A DNA stretch of 23,350 nt from JBKDZR01 sp047971485 (GTDB taxonomy: Bacteria; Pseudomonadota; Alphaproteobacteria; Rhodobacterales; Rhodobacteraceae): positions 1-23,350 of the forward strand of contig JBKDZR010000084.1 in NCBI GenBank assembly GCA_047971485.1, in the 5' to 3' direction. The position numbers and the translations under genes were made by a program. The notes under the pieces were generated by a model. That model was not told the DNA's origin and did no database searches. It saw only the letters and a list, made by a program, of their open reading frames with translations. Shown here in pieces: positions 1 to 8,676 of the stretch (position 1 is its first letter; every line of letters begins with the position of its first letter).

Positions 1-33
1 GGACTTTTTCCAGCATTTTCCTCACGTTTTTAA

Positions 34-804
34 AAAAGTGACATCGATATTTCCTATTGGACATATGGCAGCGGCAGCCCCCTGGTTCTGGTCCATGGGC
101 TGGCTGAAGATGGCGCAAGCTGGGCCCCTGTCACTGAACATTTCCCCGAGGGACTGGCGGCCTACGCCCCCGATCTGCGTGGCCATGGGAACAGCACCGC
201 CGGCCAGGGCCAGGGAACCGTTGCCCAGCTTGCCAGCGATCTGATCGCATTTCTTGAACAGGTGAGCGGCCCAACGGTCTGCGTCGGCTTTTCGCTGGGC
301 GGCGTCATCGTCCTTGAGGCCGCCCTCGCGCGCCCGGATCTGGTCAGGGCAGCCATCATCGTCGGCACGTCAAGCAAAGTGGGGCGCGCCGCCGCCGCCT
401 TTTTCGCCGAACGGATCAACCAGCTTCAGACAGATATGGGCGCCTTCCGTCAGGCCCTTGCCTCCGACACCCAGGCCCAGATCATCGCCCAGCCCGAGAT
501 GGCCCCCGCAGTCACCCAGCGCCGGATCGCTGCGGTCGGGGACGGGGCCGGCTATGCAAACGCGGCCCGTGCGATGATCGCGATGGCGCAGGCCCCACTG
601 ACAGACAGGCTGCGCGAAATTGCGGTGCCGGTGCACATCATCCAGGGGGCCGGGGATATGTTCTGCCCCCGAAAGGCGGCCGACATCCTGCGCGATGCGA
701 TGCCACAGGCAGGCTACGCCGAGATCCCCGACGCCGGCCATCTGATGTCGGTCGATCAACCCAAGCGGCTTGCGCGGGAAATCATCGCCGCACTGCAAAG
801 TTAA
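34..804 (+). CDS. alpha/beta hydrolase, start codon unresolved
   Basis: Single-domain alpha/beta hydrolase, probably an esterase or lactonase/enol-lactonase type. The reading frame carries the oxyanion-hole motif VHG near position 91, the DLRGHG strand-turn near 160-177, the nucleophile elbow GFSLGG (about 286-303), the acid Asp in GAGDMF (about 649-660) and the catalytic His in DAGHLM (about 730-747). The homologous stretch starts at about position 40 (SDIDISYWTYGSG), yet no ATG, GTG or TTG lies in frame between the TAA at 31-33 and that point. The first canonical in-frame start is GTG 262, which would remove the oxyanion hole and is unlikely. A GTG at 38 in another frame, next to an A6 run, suggests a one-base indel or a junction with the AT-rich first 40 bases. 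The total of about 255 residues is normal for the family. It heads the operon that continues with the SDR 18 bp downstream. Confidence 0.75.
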   Translation, partial: KSDIDISYWTYGSGSPLVLVHGLAEDGASWAPVTEHFPEGLAAYAPDLRGHGNSTAGQGQGTVAQLASDLIAFLEQVSGPTVCVGFSLGGVIVLEAALARPDLVRAAIIVGTSSKVGRAAAAFFAERINQLQTDMGAFRQALASDTQAQIIAQPEMAPAVTQRRIAAVGDGAGYANAARAMIAMAQAPLTDRLREIAVPVHIIQGAGDMFCPRKAADILRDAMPQAGYAEIPDAGHLMSVDQPKRLAREIIAALQS

Positions 805-822
805 CAACCAAGGAAAGACGGA

Positions 823-1581
823 ATGAGCGACAGGAAGACAGCGATCGTCACGGCAGCGGCCGGCGCCGGGATCGGCGCGGCCATCGCCCGCCAACTGGTC
901 GCGGACGGACACCGGGTTGTCATCACGGATCTCCATGAGGGCCGGATGGCGAAACTTTCGGAAGAGTTGTCGCAAACGCTGGGGAACGAATGCCCCTGGT
1001 ACGCACTTGATGTCAGCGATCATGCGGCCGTCGAGCGCGTCTTTGACACTGTTGCCGACCGGTTCGGGGGCATCGACATCTTGGTGAACAATGCCGGCTG
1101 GTCCAAGATCGAACCGGTGGCCGAAATGGCCTTGGAAACCTGGCAGAAATGCCTCGATATCGACCTGACCGGCACGTTCAGTTGCCTGCGCTTCGCCCTG
1201 CCCCACATGATCGCGGCCCATTCCGGCACGATCGTCAATATCTCGTCGATTTCCGGCTGGGAAATGTCCACCGAGCACGGTGCGGCCTATTCATCCGCGA
1301 AAGCAGGCGTGATGGCGCTGACCCGTGTGGCAGCGGCCGAAAACGGCCGGCATGGCATCCGCGTCAACGCGATCGCCCCGGAACTGATCTACAATGACTT
1401 CCTGCGCCGTATCTATCCCGATGAATTCTTTGACAGCTATCTGGAAAAGAAGGCGGTCGTGAACCGTCTCGGCAAACCCGAAGACATCGCGCATCTGGTC
1501 TCTTTCCTGGTCAGCGAGAAAGCCGGCTATATCACCGGCGAAATCTATGGCGTCAGCGGCGGGGTGCATCCGCATGCCTGA
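823..1581 (+). CDS. SDR-family NAD(P)-dependent oxidoreductase
   Basis: Classical short-chain dehydrogenase/reductase of 252 residues, the usual length. The cofactor motif is TAAAGAGIG (residues 10-18; the family's usual TG is TA here). It is followed by the NNAG stabilising motif (89-92), the catalytic Ser in NISSISG (about 141-144), and Tyr156 and Lys160 of YSSAK. Asp36 at the end of beta-2 (VVITDLHEG) favours NAD over NADP. A ribosome site AAGGAAAG precedes ATG 823, which fixes the start. Its end overlaps the amidase start by 8 bp, so the two are translationally coupled. Given the neighbours (enoyl-CoA hydratase relics, CoA ligase) a 3-hydroxyacyl or cyclic alcohol substrate is plausible, but this is inference. 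Confidence 0.92.
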   Translation: MSDRKTAIVTAAAGAGIGAAIARQLVADGHRVVITDLHEGRMAKLSEELSQTLGNECPWYALDVSDHAAVERVFDTVADRFGGIDILVNNAGWSKIEPVAEMALETWQKCLDIDLTGTFSCLRFALPHMIAAHSGTIVNISSISGWEMSTEHGAAYSSAKAGVMALTRVAAAENGRHGIRVNAIAPELIYNDFLRRIYPDEFFDSYLEKKAVVNRLGKPEDIAHLVSFLVSEKAGYITGEIYGVSGGVHPHA

Positions 1582-2959
1582 CCAAGCCGCCAGCCATGTG
1601 CGGGCCGCGCCCCCGGCCACGCGCCTGATCGCGGCCTTCGCGGCCGGCGACGCGTCGCCCGTTGAGATGGCCAAGGCGGCTTTTGCCCGGATCCGTGAAT
1701 GCGATGGCGCCTTGGGCGCGATGGTCGTGCTGGCCGAAGATCTGGCACACGCCCAGGCGAGCGAGGCTGAAAAACGCTGGCGCGCGGGCGATGCCCCGCC
1801 GCTTGCCGATGTTCCCTTCACGATCAAGGACACGTTCGACATTGCCGGGTTCGTGACCACCCGTGGCTCTCGGGTGTTCACCCGCAACGTGGCGTTCGAG
1901 GACAGCGGCGTGGTGCGGCGCCTGCGCGCGGCGGGGGCCGTCTTTGTCGGCAAGACCAACACCGCCGAATTCGGCCAGTCAGCGACCAGCGAGAACCTGC
2001 TGGGACCCGTCACGCGCAATCCGTGGAACCCCGCGACCACACCCCGGGGATCCAGCGGCGGGGCGGCGGTGTCAGTGGCGGCGGGTTATGTGCCGCTGGC
2101 CCTTGGTGCCGATGGGGGCGGCTCGATCCGGATCCCTGCTGCTATGACCGGGATCTTCGGGTTCAAGCCCAGTTTCGCGCTCTGCGCCGATGAGGGCGGC
2201 TTTCGCGGGATGAGCGATTTCTGCTGTCCCGGGCCGCTTGCGCACACCGCCGCCGATGCACGGCTGTTCCTTGAAATCCTGGCCGAGCGTCAGTTTCCCC
2301 GCGCGGGCAAAACCACCTCACGCCGGATCGGGTACTGCCCCGCCCCCGATGGCCTGCCGGTGGCCCCCGCGATCCGCACCACGCTGAACGGGATCGCAAC
2401 GCAGCTGGGCACGCTGGGCCATGAGGTCGAGGAAATCGCCCTGACGCTCGATGGATGGGACGAAGCGTTCGGCCCCCTCGTGCTGGCCGAGGAATGGCGC
2501 GAGCGCGGGCATCTGCTGGATCGCCACCGTGACGATCTGACCGACTATGAGGTGGCCAGCCTTGAGGCAGCAGGCGCTCTGACCCCAGATCAGGTGGGCC
2601 GCGCCCGGGGTCTCCATGCCGATTACAGCGCGCGCATCGGAGCCCTGTTCGCGCGTTACGACATGCTGCTGCTGCCGACTACGGCCACCCCCGCCTTTCC
2701 GATCGGCGAACGGCCGAAGGAAATCGACGGGCGGCGTGTTGGCCGGCTTTGGGGGGCCTTTCCCTTCACCTCGCCATTCAACGTTGCCGGCCTTCCAGCC
2801 GCCGCCCTGCCCTGTGGCCTGGCCGACGGGCTGCCGATTTCGGCGCAACTGGTGGCCGCGCCCGGCCAGGATCATCCCTTGCTTGACCTTGCCCAAGACC
2901 TGGAGGACGCGATCGGATTTGGCAAACAGGTCGCCGGAAAGCAGGCCGGCCATGGATGA
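1574..2959 (+). CDS. amidase (amidase-signature family)
   Basis: Amidase-signature hydrolase of 461 residues that cleaves a C-N amide bond. The Ser-cisSer-Lys triad is visible: Lys85 in PFTIKDTFD, the cis-Ser in RGSSGG (about 160-161) and the nucleophile Ser184 in GGGSIRIP. The start chosen is ATG 1574, inside the last codons of the SDR gene (8-bp overlap). An upstream in-frame ATG at 1547 would add nine residues that do not look like a native N-terminus. The family includes GatA, nicotinamidase-like, aryl-acylamidase and carbamate hydrolases, and the specificity cannot be read here. The absence of gatB or gatC nearby argues for a catabolic amidase. Its 3' end overlaps the crotonase start at 2952. 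Confidence 0.93.
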   Translation: MPDQAASHVRAAPPATRLIAAFAAGDASPVEMAKAAFARIRECDGALGAMVVLAEDLAHAQASEAEKRWRAGDAPPLADVPFTIKDTFDIAGFVTTRGSRVFTRNVAFEDSGVVRRLRAAGAVFVGKTNTAEFGQSATSENLLGPVTRNPWNPATTPRGSSGGAAVSVAAGYVPLALGADGGGSIRIPAAMTGIFGFKPSFALCADEGGFRGMSDFCCPGPLAHTAADARLFLEILAERQFPRAGKTTSRRIGYCPAPDGLPVAPAIRTTLNGIATQLGTLGHEVEEIALTLDGWDEAFGPLVLAEEWRERGHLLDRHRDDLTDYEVASLEAAGALTPDQVGRARGLHADYSARIGALFARYDMLLLPTTATPAFPIGERPKEIDGRRVGRLWGAFPFTSPFNVAGLPAAALPCGLADGLPISAQLVAAPGQDHPLLDLAQDLEDAIGFGKQVAGKQAGHG

Positions 2960-3817
2960 TCTGCGTGTCGATACCCCCGAAGCCGGGATCCGGGTGCTGA
3001 CGCTGACCCGGCCGGCGCGGCGCAATGCCCTGTCGCTGGCGCTGATCGGTGCCCTTCTGACCGAGGTTGCCCGGGCAGAAACCCAGGCCATGCGCGCCCT
3101 GGTGATTGCCGCCGAGGGGCCCGCCTTTTCGGCGGGGGCGGATTTCACCGACCTTGTGGCGATACGGCGGATGAAGGGTTCGATGCGGCGATGGCCCGGT
3201 TGACCTCGGCGCTGGCCAACAGTCCGCTTGTCACCTTTGCCGCCCTCCATGGGGCCTGCATCGGGGCCGGGCTTGACCTGGCGCTGGCCTGCGATTTCCG
3301 CGTGGCCGTGCTCGGGGCGTTCTTTGCGCTTCCGGCTGTCGAGATGGGCATCCTGTACAACCCGGGCCGGTTGGCTACCCTGTTGCCGATGCTCAGCCCC
3401 GGGGCTGCGGCACGGTTGCTGCTGCTGGCCGAACGGCTGGACTGCGCCGAGGCGCTGGCCGGCGGGCTGCCCCCCCTTGGCGACTATCGGACATCGCGGG
3501 AACAAGCCGTGCTTTATCGGCTGACCGGCGACCTGCACCCCGTCCATGTCGATCCGGACGTGGCCCGGGGCTACGGTTTCGACCGGCCGATCCTGTACGG
3601 GTTGTGCACCCTTGGGATCGCCATGCGCATGCTCGGCCCTGCCTTCGGCCAGCACCCGGCCAACCTGGCCACGGTCAGCGCGCGCCTGAGCGCACCGGAC
3701 CTGCCCGGCGACCAGCTGACCCTGCGGGGGGCCGAAACACCCGAGGGCCTGGCCTTCGACATGATGGCCGATGACCGCCAGGTCCTGAAGGACGGCTTCG
3801 CACGCTTCACAACCTGA
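2952..3817 (+). pseudogene. frameshifted crotonase (enoyl-CoA hydratase) fused to a MaoC hydratase tail
   Basis: Two families are joined in one broken gene. From ATG 2952 the frame encodes a crotonase N-terminus ending FSAGADFTDLV. It then shifts at about 3153-3157 into nonsense and stops at 3201-3203. Another frame resumes the same protein (GDTADEGFDAAMARLTS), so one base appears to be missing near 3155. The resumed frame carries the oxyanion motif GACIGAGLDLALACDF and the crotonase EMGILYNPG segment. It then leaves crotonase at about 3465-3480 (AEALAGGL) and enters a MaoC/hydratase-2 hot-dog domain (TSREQAVLYRLTGDLHPVH, then GFDRPILYG). The catalytic Asp and His, five residues apart in GDLHPVH, are kept, but the usual HG after PIL is YG. 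The crotonase C-terminus and the MaoC N-terminus are missing. A downstream ATG at 3191 could at best give a 208-residue remnant. Confidence 0.85.
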
Positions 3818-3859
3818 AACAGGTGACACCACACACATTTAACAACAGGGAAACGAGAC

Positions 3860-5065
3860 ATGAAATATCTGGGAAAGGCACTGGCCATATCATCGGCGAT
3901 CGTGTTCGCAGCGGGCGCTGTCGCCGCACAGAACATCAAGATTGGCGAGATTTCGTCCTATTCGGCAAATCCGCAATCGACCGAGGCCAACCGCAAGGGC
4001 TGGCAGCTTGCGGTCGAACAGATCAACGCCGCCGGCGGTGTGCTTGGCCGGCCCCTCGAAGTCATCTCGCGCGACGATACCGGCAAGCCCGACGCCGCGC
4101 TGCGGGCGGCACAGGAACTGGTGACCAATGAACAGGTGGTGGCGCTGACGGGCACCTATCTGTCGAATGTCGCGATCGCGCTGTCGGATTTCGCCAAGAC
4201 CAATCAGATCTTCTTTCTCGTCGGCCTGCCACAAAGCGACGCACTGATCTGGGAAAAGGGGAACCGCTATACCTTCCGGCTGTTCAACGCGCATTATTCG
4301 CAGGTTACCGCCCTGGCCCAGATGGCGGCCGAGTTGCCGGCGAAACGCTGGGCCACCATCGCGCCCAATTACGAATCCGGCCAATCCGCCGTAAAGGGGT
4401 TCCGCACCGAATTGCAGCGCCTGCGTCCCGATGTTGAATTCGTCAACGAACAATGGCCAACCCTGGGCAAGCTTGAGGCAGGATCGACCGTACAGGCCAT
4501 GATCGCGGCGAACCCCGATGCGATCTTCAACGCCACCTTCGCCGCCGATCTGGCGAAATTCGTCCGAGAGGGCAACATCCGCGGGCTGTTCGAAGGACGC
4601 GACGTCTATTCGATCATCACCGGCCTGCCCGAATATCTTGAACCGCTGGGCGACGAAGCGCCAGAGGGCTGGACCGTCACCGGCTATCCCGTCGAGCAGA
4701 TCGACACGCCTGAACATTCGGCGTTCCGCGATGCCTATATCGCCGCCTATGACGAGATGCCAAAGGTCGGTTCGCTGGTCGGTTACACCGAAATCCTGGC
4801 CCTGGCCGCGATCATCGAAAAGGCCGGCAGCACCGATACCGAGGCGATGATCACGGCCGCGCGCGGCCTGGGCTTTGCGTCCCCTTTGGGCGAAATCTCC
4901 TTTCGGGCCCAGGATCATCAATCGACCTTCGGCTTTTACATCGGCAAGCTGACGGTCGAGGACGGCAAGGGCAAGATGATCGACTGGCGCTTTTACAACG
5001 GTGCCGATTACCTGCCCGCGGACGATGTCGTGAAGGGCCTGCGCCCGGCAGACGCCAACGAATGA
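3860..5065 (+). CDS. LIV-type ABC transporter substrate-binding protein
   Basis: Periplasmic binding protein of the branched-chain amino acid/amide family (Peripla_BP_6 type), 401 residues. A Sec signal peptide (positive MKYLGK, then a hydrophobic run) ends at about residue 23, AVAA before QN. The mature start KIGEISSYSANP and the lobe motif WQLAVEQINAAGGVLGRPLEVISRDDTGKPDAA are typical of the family; the quoted motif covers roughly residues 48-80. The start ATG 3860 follows an AACAGGGAAA ribosome site, 42 bp after the crotonase-MaoC relic. The ligand is not predictable. In such operons it is often an aromatic or short-chain acid, an amide or an amino acid. A strong hairpin follows the gene and may raise its expression over the permease. 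Confidence 0.93.
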   Translation: MKYLGKALAISSAIVFAAGAVAAQNIKIGEISSYSANPQSTEANRKGWQLAVEQINAAGGVLGRPLEVISRDDTGKPDAALRAAQELVTNEQVVALTGTYLSNVAIALSDFAKTNQIFFLVGLPQSDALIWEKGNRYTFRLFNAHYSQVTALAQMAAELPAKRWATIAPNYESGQSAVKGFRTELQRLRPDVEFVNEQWPTLGKLEAGSTVQAMIAANPDAIFNATFAADLAKFVREGNIRGLFEGRDVYSIITGLPEYLEPLGDEAPEGWTVTGYPVEQIDTPEHSAFRDAYIAAYDEMPKVGSLVGYTEILALAAIIEKAGSTDTEAMITAARGLGFASPLGEISFRAQDHQSTFGFYIGKLTVEDGKGKMIDWRFYNGADYLPADDVVKGLRPADANE

Positions 5066-5074
5066 GGCCCCGCA

Positions 5075-5100
5075 GCGGATGCGGCCCGGCCCGCATCCGC
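5075..5100 (+). terminator. hairpin between binding-protein and permease genes
   Basis: Perfect 10-bp inverted repeat (GCGGATGCGG at 5075-5084, CCGCATCCGC at 5091-5100) with a 6-nt loop, 10 bp after the binding-protein stop. No U-run follows, so it is more likely an mRNA-stabilising or attenuating hairpin than a full terminator. Such hairpins commonly give excess binding protein relative to permease. The rest of the 135-bp gap shows nothing obvious except the AAAGGA ribosome site before 5201. Confidence 0.6.
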
Positions 5101-5200
5101 CCCACGCCATCGCCAGCACACCGGCGCCCTGACACCAGAGGCATGCCCGGCCCCGACCCGGTACGCCGCCGCACGCCCGCAGTTCAAAGGACCACAGCCC

Positions 5201-7054
5201 ATGTATGACGCCGCCACGCTGTTCGCCCAGCTGCTGAACGGTCTTTCCTATTCCTCGACGCTGTTTCTTGTTTCCTCGGGGCTGGCACTGATCTTTGGCG
5301 TTTCGAAGATCGTGAACTTCGCGCATGGGTCCTTCTACATGCTCGGGGCTTATGTCGCGCTGACCGTGACCGGCCTTCTGCCGTCCACGGGGCTGGGCTT
5401 TTGGGGCGGTGTGGTGATCTCGGCACTGGCCGTCGGCCTGGTCGGCTGCCTGATCGAGATGACGGTGCTGCGCCGGATCTATGCCGCGCCCGAAGTCTTC
5501 CAGATCCTCGTCACCTTTGGGCTGGTACTGATCTTCCAGAACCTGATCTACGAATTCTGGGGCCCCGACGAGGTGCTGGCCCCGCGCGTTCCCGGCCTCA
5601 AGGGGGCGACAACGATTTTCGGCCAGCGGATTCCCCAATACAATATCGTGCTGATCTTTGTCGGCCCGCTTTTCCTGGGCCTGCTGTGGTGGCTGACCCA
5701 TCGCACCCGCTGGGGCCGGCTGATCCGCGCCGCGACACAGGACCGCGAGATGGTCGCCTCGCTCGGGGTAAATGAAAAAACCCTGTTCACCATCGTCTTC
5801 TTTATCGGCACCTCACTGGCGGGCCTCGCCGGGGCGCTGCAGATCCCAAAGGAATCCGCCAATCTTCATATGGATATCAATATCGTCGTCGAGGCCTTCG
5901 TGATCGTGGTCATCGGCGGGATGGGGTCGATCCTGGGGGCCTTTCTCGCTGCGGTCCTTGTCGGCGTGATCAACGCGTTCGGCGTGCTCTATTTTCCCCA
6001 GGCGGTGTCGGTGTTCATCTTCCTGGTGATGGTGCTGGTGCTGATCTTTCGTCCGAACGGGTTGATGGGTGGGCGAATGGTGGCACAGCGCCCAAGCGAC
6101 CTGTCCATCGACCAGCCCTTCCGCCTGCCGACACCCAGGATGAAACAAGCCAATCTGGCGCTTGTCGTTGTTCTGGTCGCCTTGCCCGCGGTGCTGCCCC
6201 TTTATTTCGAAGCGATCATGACCGAGGTTTTCATTCTAGCGATTTTCGCCGGCAGCCTGCATTTCCTCTTGTCTGTCGGGGGGATCGTGTCCTTCGGACA
6301 TGCCGCCTATTTTGGCCTCGGCTCTTACGGGGCGGCACTGGCGGCCACACGATTGGGCCTGCCGATGGGCGCCGGCATTGTGGCGGGCATGCTGACCGGC
6401 GGGCTGGGAGGGCTGGTCTTCGGCTGGTTCTGCACCCGGCTGAAAGGTGTCTACCTGGCAATGCTGACCCTTGCCTTCGCCCAGATCCTCTATGCACTGT
6501 CGATCCAGATGGTACCCCTGACCGGCGGCGACAATGGCATTGTCGGATTGGGGCGGCCCGACTGGCTTGCGTCGCACAGGGCCTATTACTATCTGGCACT
6601 GGCCACGGCCGTGTTGGCCTTCTGGCTGATGCGGCGGGCAATCTTCGCCCCCTTCGGCTATGCGTTCCGGGCAGGCCGCGATTCCCTGCCCCGGTCGGCG
6701 GCAGTCGGGATCGACGTGGCAAGGTTCCAATGGGGCGCTTTCGTCTTTTCGGGGATTTTTGCCGGACTGGCCGGGGCGCTGATGGCCTATAATCGCGGCT
6801 CGGTCTTTCCCAACGACTTCTCGGTCGCAACCACGGTCGATGCCCTGGTCATGGTCCTGGTCGGCGGCGCCCAATCCGTCAGCGGCCCGCTGATCGGTGC
6901 GTTTTCCTATCACCTGATCTCGGTCGAGCTGATCCGGAATTTCGCCGATTACTGGCGCCTGATCCTTGGCCTTTTCATCATCCTGTTCGTTCTGGGCCTG
7001 CCGCGGGGAATTGTCGGCGCGTTCATGAACCGGTTCGGAAAGGACGAGAAATGA
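5201..7054 (+). CDS. fused LivH-LivM-type ABC permease
   Basis: Inner-membrane permease of 617 residues, about twice the usual length, because both LIV-type permeases are one polypeptide. Residues 1 to about 295 match LivH (start LNGLSYSSTLFLVSSGLALIF, then NFAHGSFYMLGAY and the EAA-like GGMGSILGAFLAAVLVG). A hydrophilic linker at about 290-315 follows. Residues from about 318 match LivM (SVGGIVSFGHAAYFGLGSYGA, LAMLTLAFAQILYAL, VLVGGAQSVSGPLIGAF). There is no internal stop, and no start-like spacing between the halves. The stop overlaps the ATPase start by 4 bp (ATGA at 7051-7054). The protein forms the whole membrane domain with the two ATPases that follow. Confidence 0.93.
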   Translation: MYDAATLFAQLLNGLSYSSTLFLVSSGLALIFGVSKIVNFAHGSFYMLGAYVALTVTGLLPSTGLGFWGGVVISALAVGLVGCLIEMTVLRRIYAAPEVFQILVTFGLVLIFQNLIYEFWGPDEVLAPRVPGLKGATTIFGQRIPQYNIVLIFVGPLFLGLLWWLTHRTRWGRLIRAATQDREMVASLGVNEKTLFTIVFFIGTSLAGLAGALQIPKESANLHMDINIVVEAFVIVVIGGMGSILGAFLAAVLVGVINAFGVLYFPQAVSVFIFLVMVLVLIFRPNGLMGGRMVAQRPSDLSIDQPFRLPTPRMKQANLALVVVLVALPAVLPLYFEAIMTEVFILAIFAGSLHFLLSVGGIVSFGHAAYFGLGSYGAALAATRLGLPMGAGIVAGMLTGGLGGLVFGWFCTRLKGVYLAMLTLAFAQILYALSIQMVPLTGGDNGIVGLGRPDWLASHRAYYYLALATAVLAFWLMRRAIFAPFGYAFRAGRDSLPRSAAVGIDVARFQWGAFVFSGIFAGLAGALMAYNRGSVFPNDFSVATTVDALVMVLVGGAQSVSGPLIGAFSYHLISVELIRNFADYWRLILGLFIILFVLGLPRGIVGAFMNRFGKDEK

Positions 7055-7821
7055 GCATCCTCAACGTCAAGTCCATAGCCAAATCCTTCGGTGCAGTGAA
7101 AGCCGTCGAAGGGGTTTCATTCGATCTGGCCGCCGGCGAGATCCTGGCCTTGATCGGGCCCAACGGCGCAGGCAAGTCGACCTGCTTCAACATGCTGAAT
7201 GGCCAGTTGCGCGCCGATACCGGTTCGGTCACATTCGACGGCCACGACATCACCCGCGAAACCCCAAGCCAGATCTGGCGGCGCGGCGTGGGGCGCACCT
7301 TTCAGATCGCCCAGACCTTCGCGTCAATGACCGTGCGCGAAAATGTCCAGATGGTGTTGCATTCGGTCCATCACCGGTTGGCCGTGCTGAAACGCCCCCT
7401 GCCCGGCGCCTATGCCGACGAAGCCGACGCACTGCTTGACGCCGTCGGCATGCAGCAACAGGCGGATCGGGCATGCAGCGTGCTGGCCTATGGCGATGTG
7501 AAACGGCTTGAACTGGCCATGGCGCTGGCCAACCGCCCGAAGCTTTTGCTGATGGACGAACCCACCGCCGGCATGGCGCCGAAGGAACGCAATGAGTTGA
7601 TGAACCTGACCGCCCGGCTGGTGCGCGAGCGCGGCCTGGCCGTGCTGTTCACCGAGCACAGCGTCGATGTGGTCTTTGAACATTCCGACCGGGTGGTGGT
7701 CATGTCGCGTGGCACGGTCATCGCCACCGGCCTGCCCGATGAAATCCGCGAAAACCCACTGGTGCAGGAGGTCTATCTCGGCTCCGGCGCTTTCCTCGAA
7801 TCCTCGGAGATCGGCCAATGA
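7051..7821 (+). CDS. livG: LIV-type ABC transporter ATPase (LivG-like)
   Basis: ABC ATPase of 256 residues that powers the fused permease. It has Walker A GPNGAGKST (36-44), the Q-loop in GRTFQIAQTF (81-90), Walker B LLLMDEP (165-171) and an H-loop in FTEHSVDVVF. The signature region is LAYGDVKRLELAMALA (from about residue 145), the LSHGDQ-like variant normal for LivG rather than a canonical LSGGQ. The C-terminus (GLPDEIRENPLVQEVYLG) is typical of LivG. ATG 7051 and the stop each overlap a neighbour by 4 bp, indicating tight translational coupling. The symbol is at family level only, since the cargo need not be leucine, isoleucine or valine. Confidence 0.93.
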   Translation: MSILNVKSIAKSFGAVKAVEGVSFDLAAGEILALIGPNGAGKSTCFNMLNGQLRADTGSVTFDGHDITRETPSQIWRRGVGRTFQIAQTFASMTVRENVQMVLHSVHHRLAVLKRPLPGAYADEADALLDAVGMQQQADRACSVLAYGDVKRLELAMALANRPKLLLMDEPTAGMAPKERNELMNLTARLVRERGLAVLFTEHSVDVVFEHSDRVVVMSRGTVIATGLPDEIRENPLVQEVYLGSGAFLESSEIGQ

Positions 7822-8531
7822 CGGATCCTCTGCTCAAGGTTACCGGGCTCAATGCCGCCTATGGTCAGGCCCGGATCCTGTTCGACCTCGACCTCGACAT
7901 CTATCCCAACGAAGTGGTCGCCATCATGGGGCGCAACGGCGCCGGGAAATCGACCACCTTCAAGGCCCTCATGGGACATCTGCGCCATTGCACGGGATCC
8001 GTCATGCTGCGCGGCGAACCAATCGAAAAGCTGCCGGTCTATCAGATCGCCCAGCGGGGTCTCGGGTTCGTGCCCGAGGACCGGCGGATCTTTTCCGACC
8101 TGACCGTTCTGAAAAACCTCGACCTTGGCCGGCAACCGCCACGCGAGGGAGCGGCCGAATGGGATGTAGCAACGTTGTTCGACACCTTTCCCAACCTGGC
8201 GCAAATGCCTGACAGGCCCGGGTCGGACATGAGCGGCGGCGAGCAGCAGATGCTGACCATCGCGCGAACCCTGATGGGCAACCCCTATCTGGTGCTGCTT
8301 GACGAACCCTCCGAAGGGATGGCGCCGGTGATCGTCGAACGGCTGGCGCGCCTGATCCTGGACCTCACGGCCAAGGGGCTGACCCTCCTGCTGTCGGAAC
8401 AGAACCTCGCCTTCGCCGCAGCGCGGGCGGATCGGGTCTATGTGCTCGATCGCGGCCATATCGACTTTCACGGAACCATGGCCGAACTGTCGGCCAATGA
8501 GGCCGTCTGCCGGGCCTACCTGACCATGTAG
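7818..8531 (+). CDS. livF: LIV-type ABC transporter ATPase (LivF-like)
   Basis: Second ABC ATPase, 237 residues, the usual LivF length. It shows Walker A GRNGAGKST (38-46), the LivF-typical GFVPEDRRIFSDLTVLKNL stretch (about 83-101), signature MSGGEQQML (138-146), Walker B LVLLDEPSEG (158-167) and the switch region LLSEQN, where LivF proteins normally carry Gln rather than His. It begins in a 4-bp overlap with the LivG-like gene and closes the importer set. A 145-bp gap then leads to the acyl-CoA ligase. That gap shows no convincing terminator. Confidence 0.93.
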   Translation: MTDPLLKVTGLNAAYGQARILFDLDLDIYPNEVVAIMGRNGAGKSTTFKALMGHLRHCTGSVMLRGEPIEKLPVYQIAQRGLGFVPEDRRIFSDLTVLKNLDLGRQPPREGAAEWDVATLFDTFPNLAQMPDRPGSDMSGGEQQMLTIARTLMGNPYLVLLDEPSEGMAPVIVERLARLILDLTAKGLTLLLSEQNLAFAAARADRVYVLDRGHIDFHGTMAELSANEAVCRAYLTM

Positions 8532-8676
8532 GGCACTGGACGGCATGGGAAAACCGGGCGGATGCCCCCCCGCCGCCAGGGACACGAACGCGGTCCAGCG
8601 CCGGCCCGTTCACCCACAAGATGACCAGGCCCGACAGAGATGCATGAACCGGGCCAATCTGACAGGGAAAAAGAAC

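Noticed and set aside
262..804. GTG 262 as the hydrolase start
   Set aside because: It would delete the oxyanion-hole motif and the first strands, although clear homologous sequence extends upstream.
2318..3838. 506-codon open frame on the minus strand
   Set aside because: It is a shadow of the amidase and crotonase/MaoC sequence with no recognisable motif or ribosome site.
3890..5701. 603-codon open frame on the minus strand
   Set aside because: It is antisense to the binding protein and permease, whose family motifs are clear; its own product is rich in Gly, Arg, Gln and Asp with no domain, as GC-rich shadow frames are.
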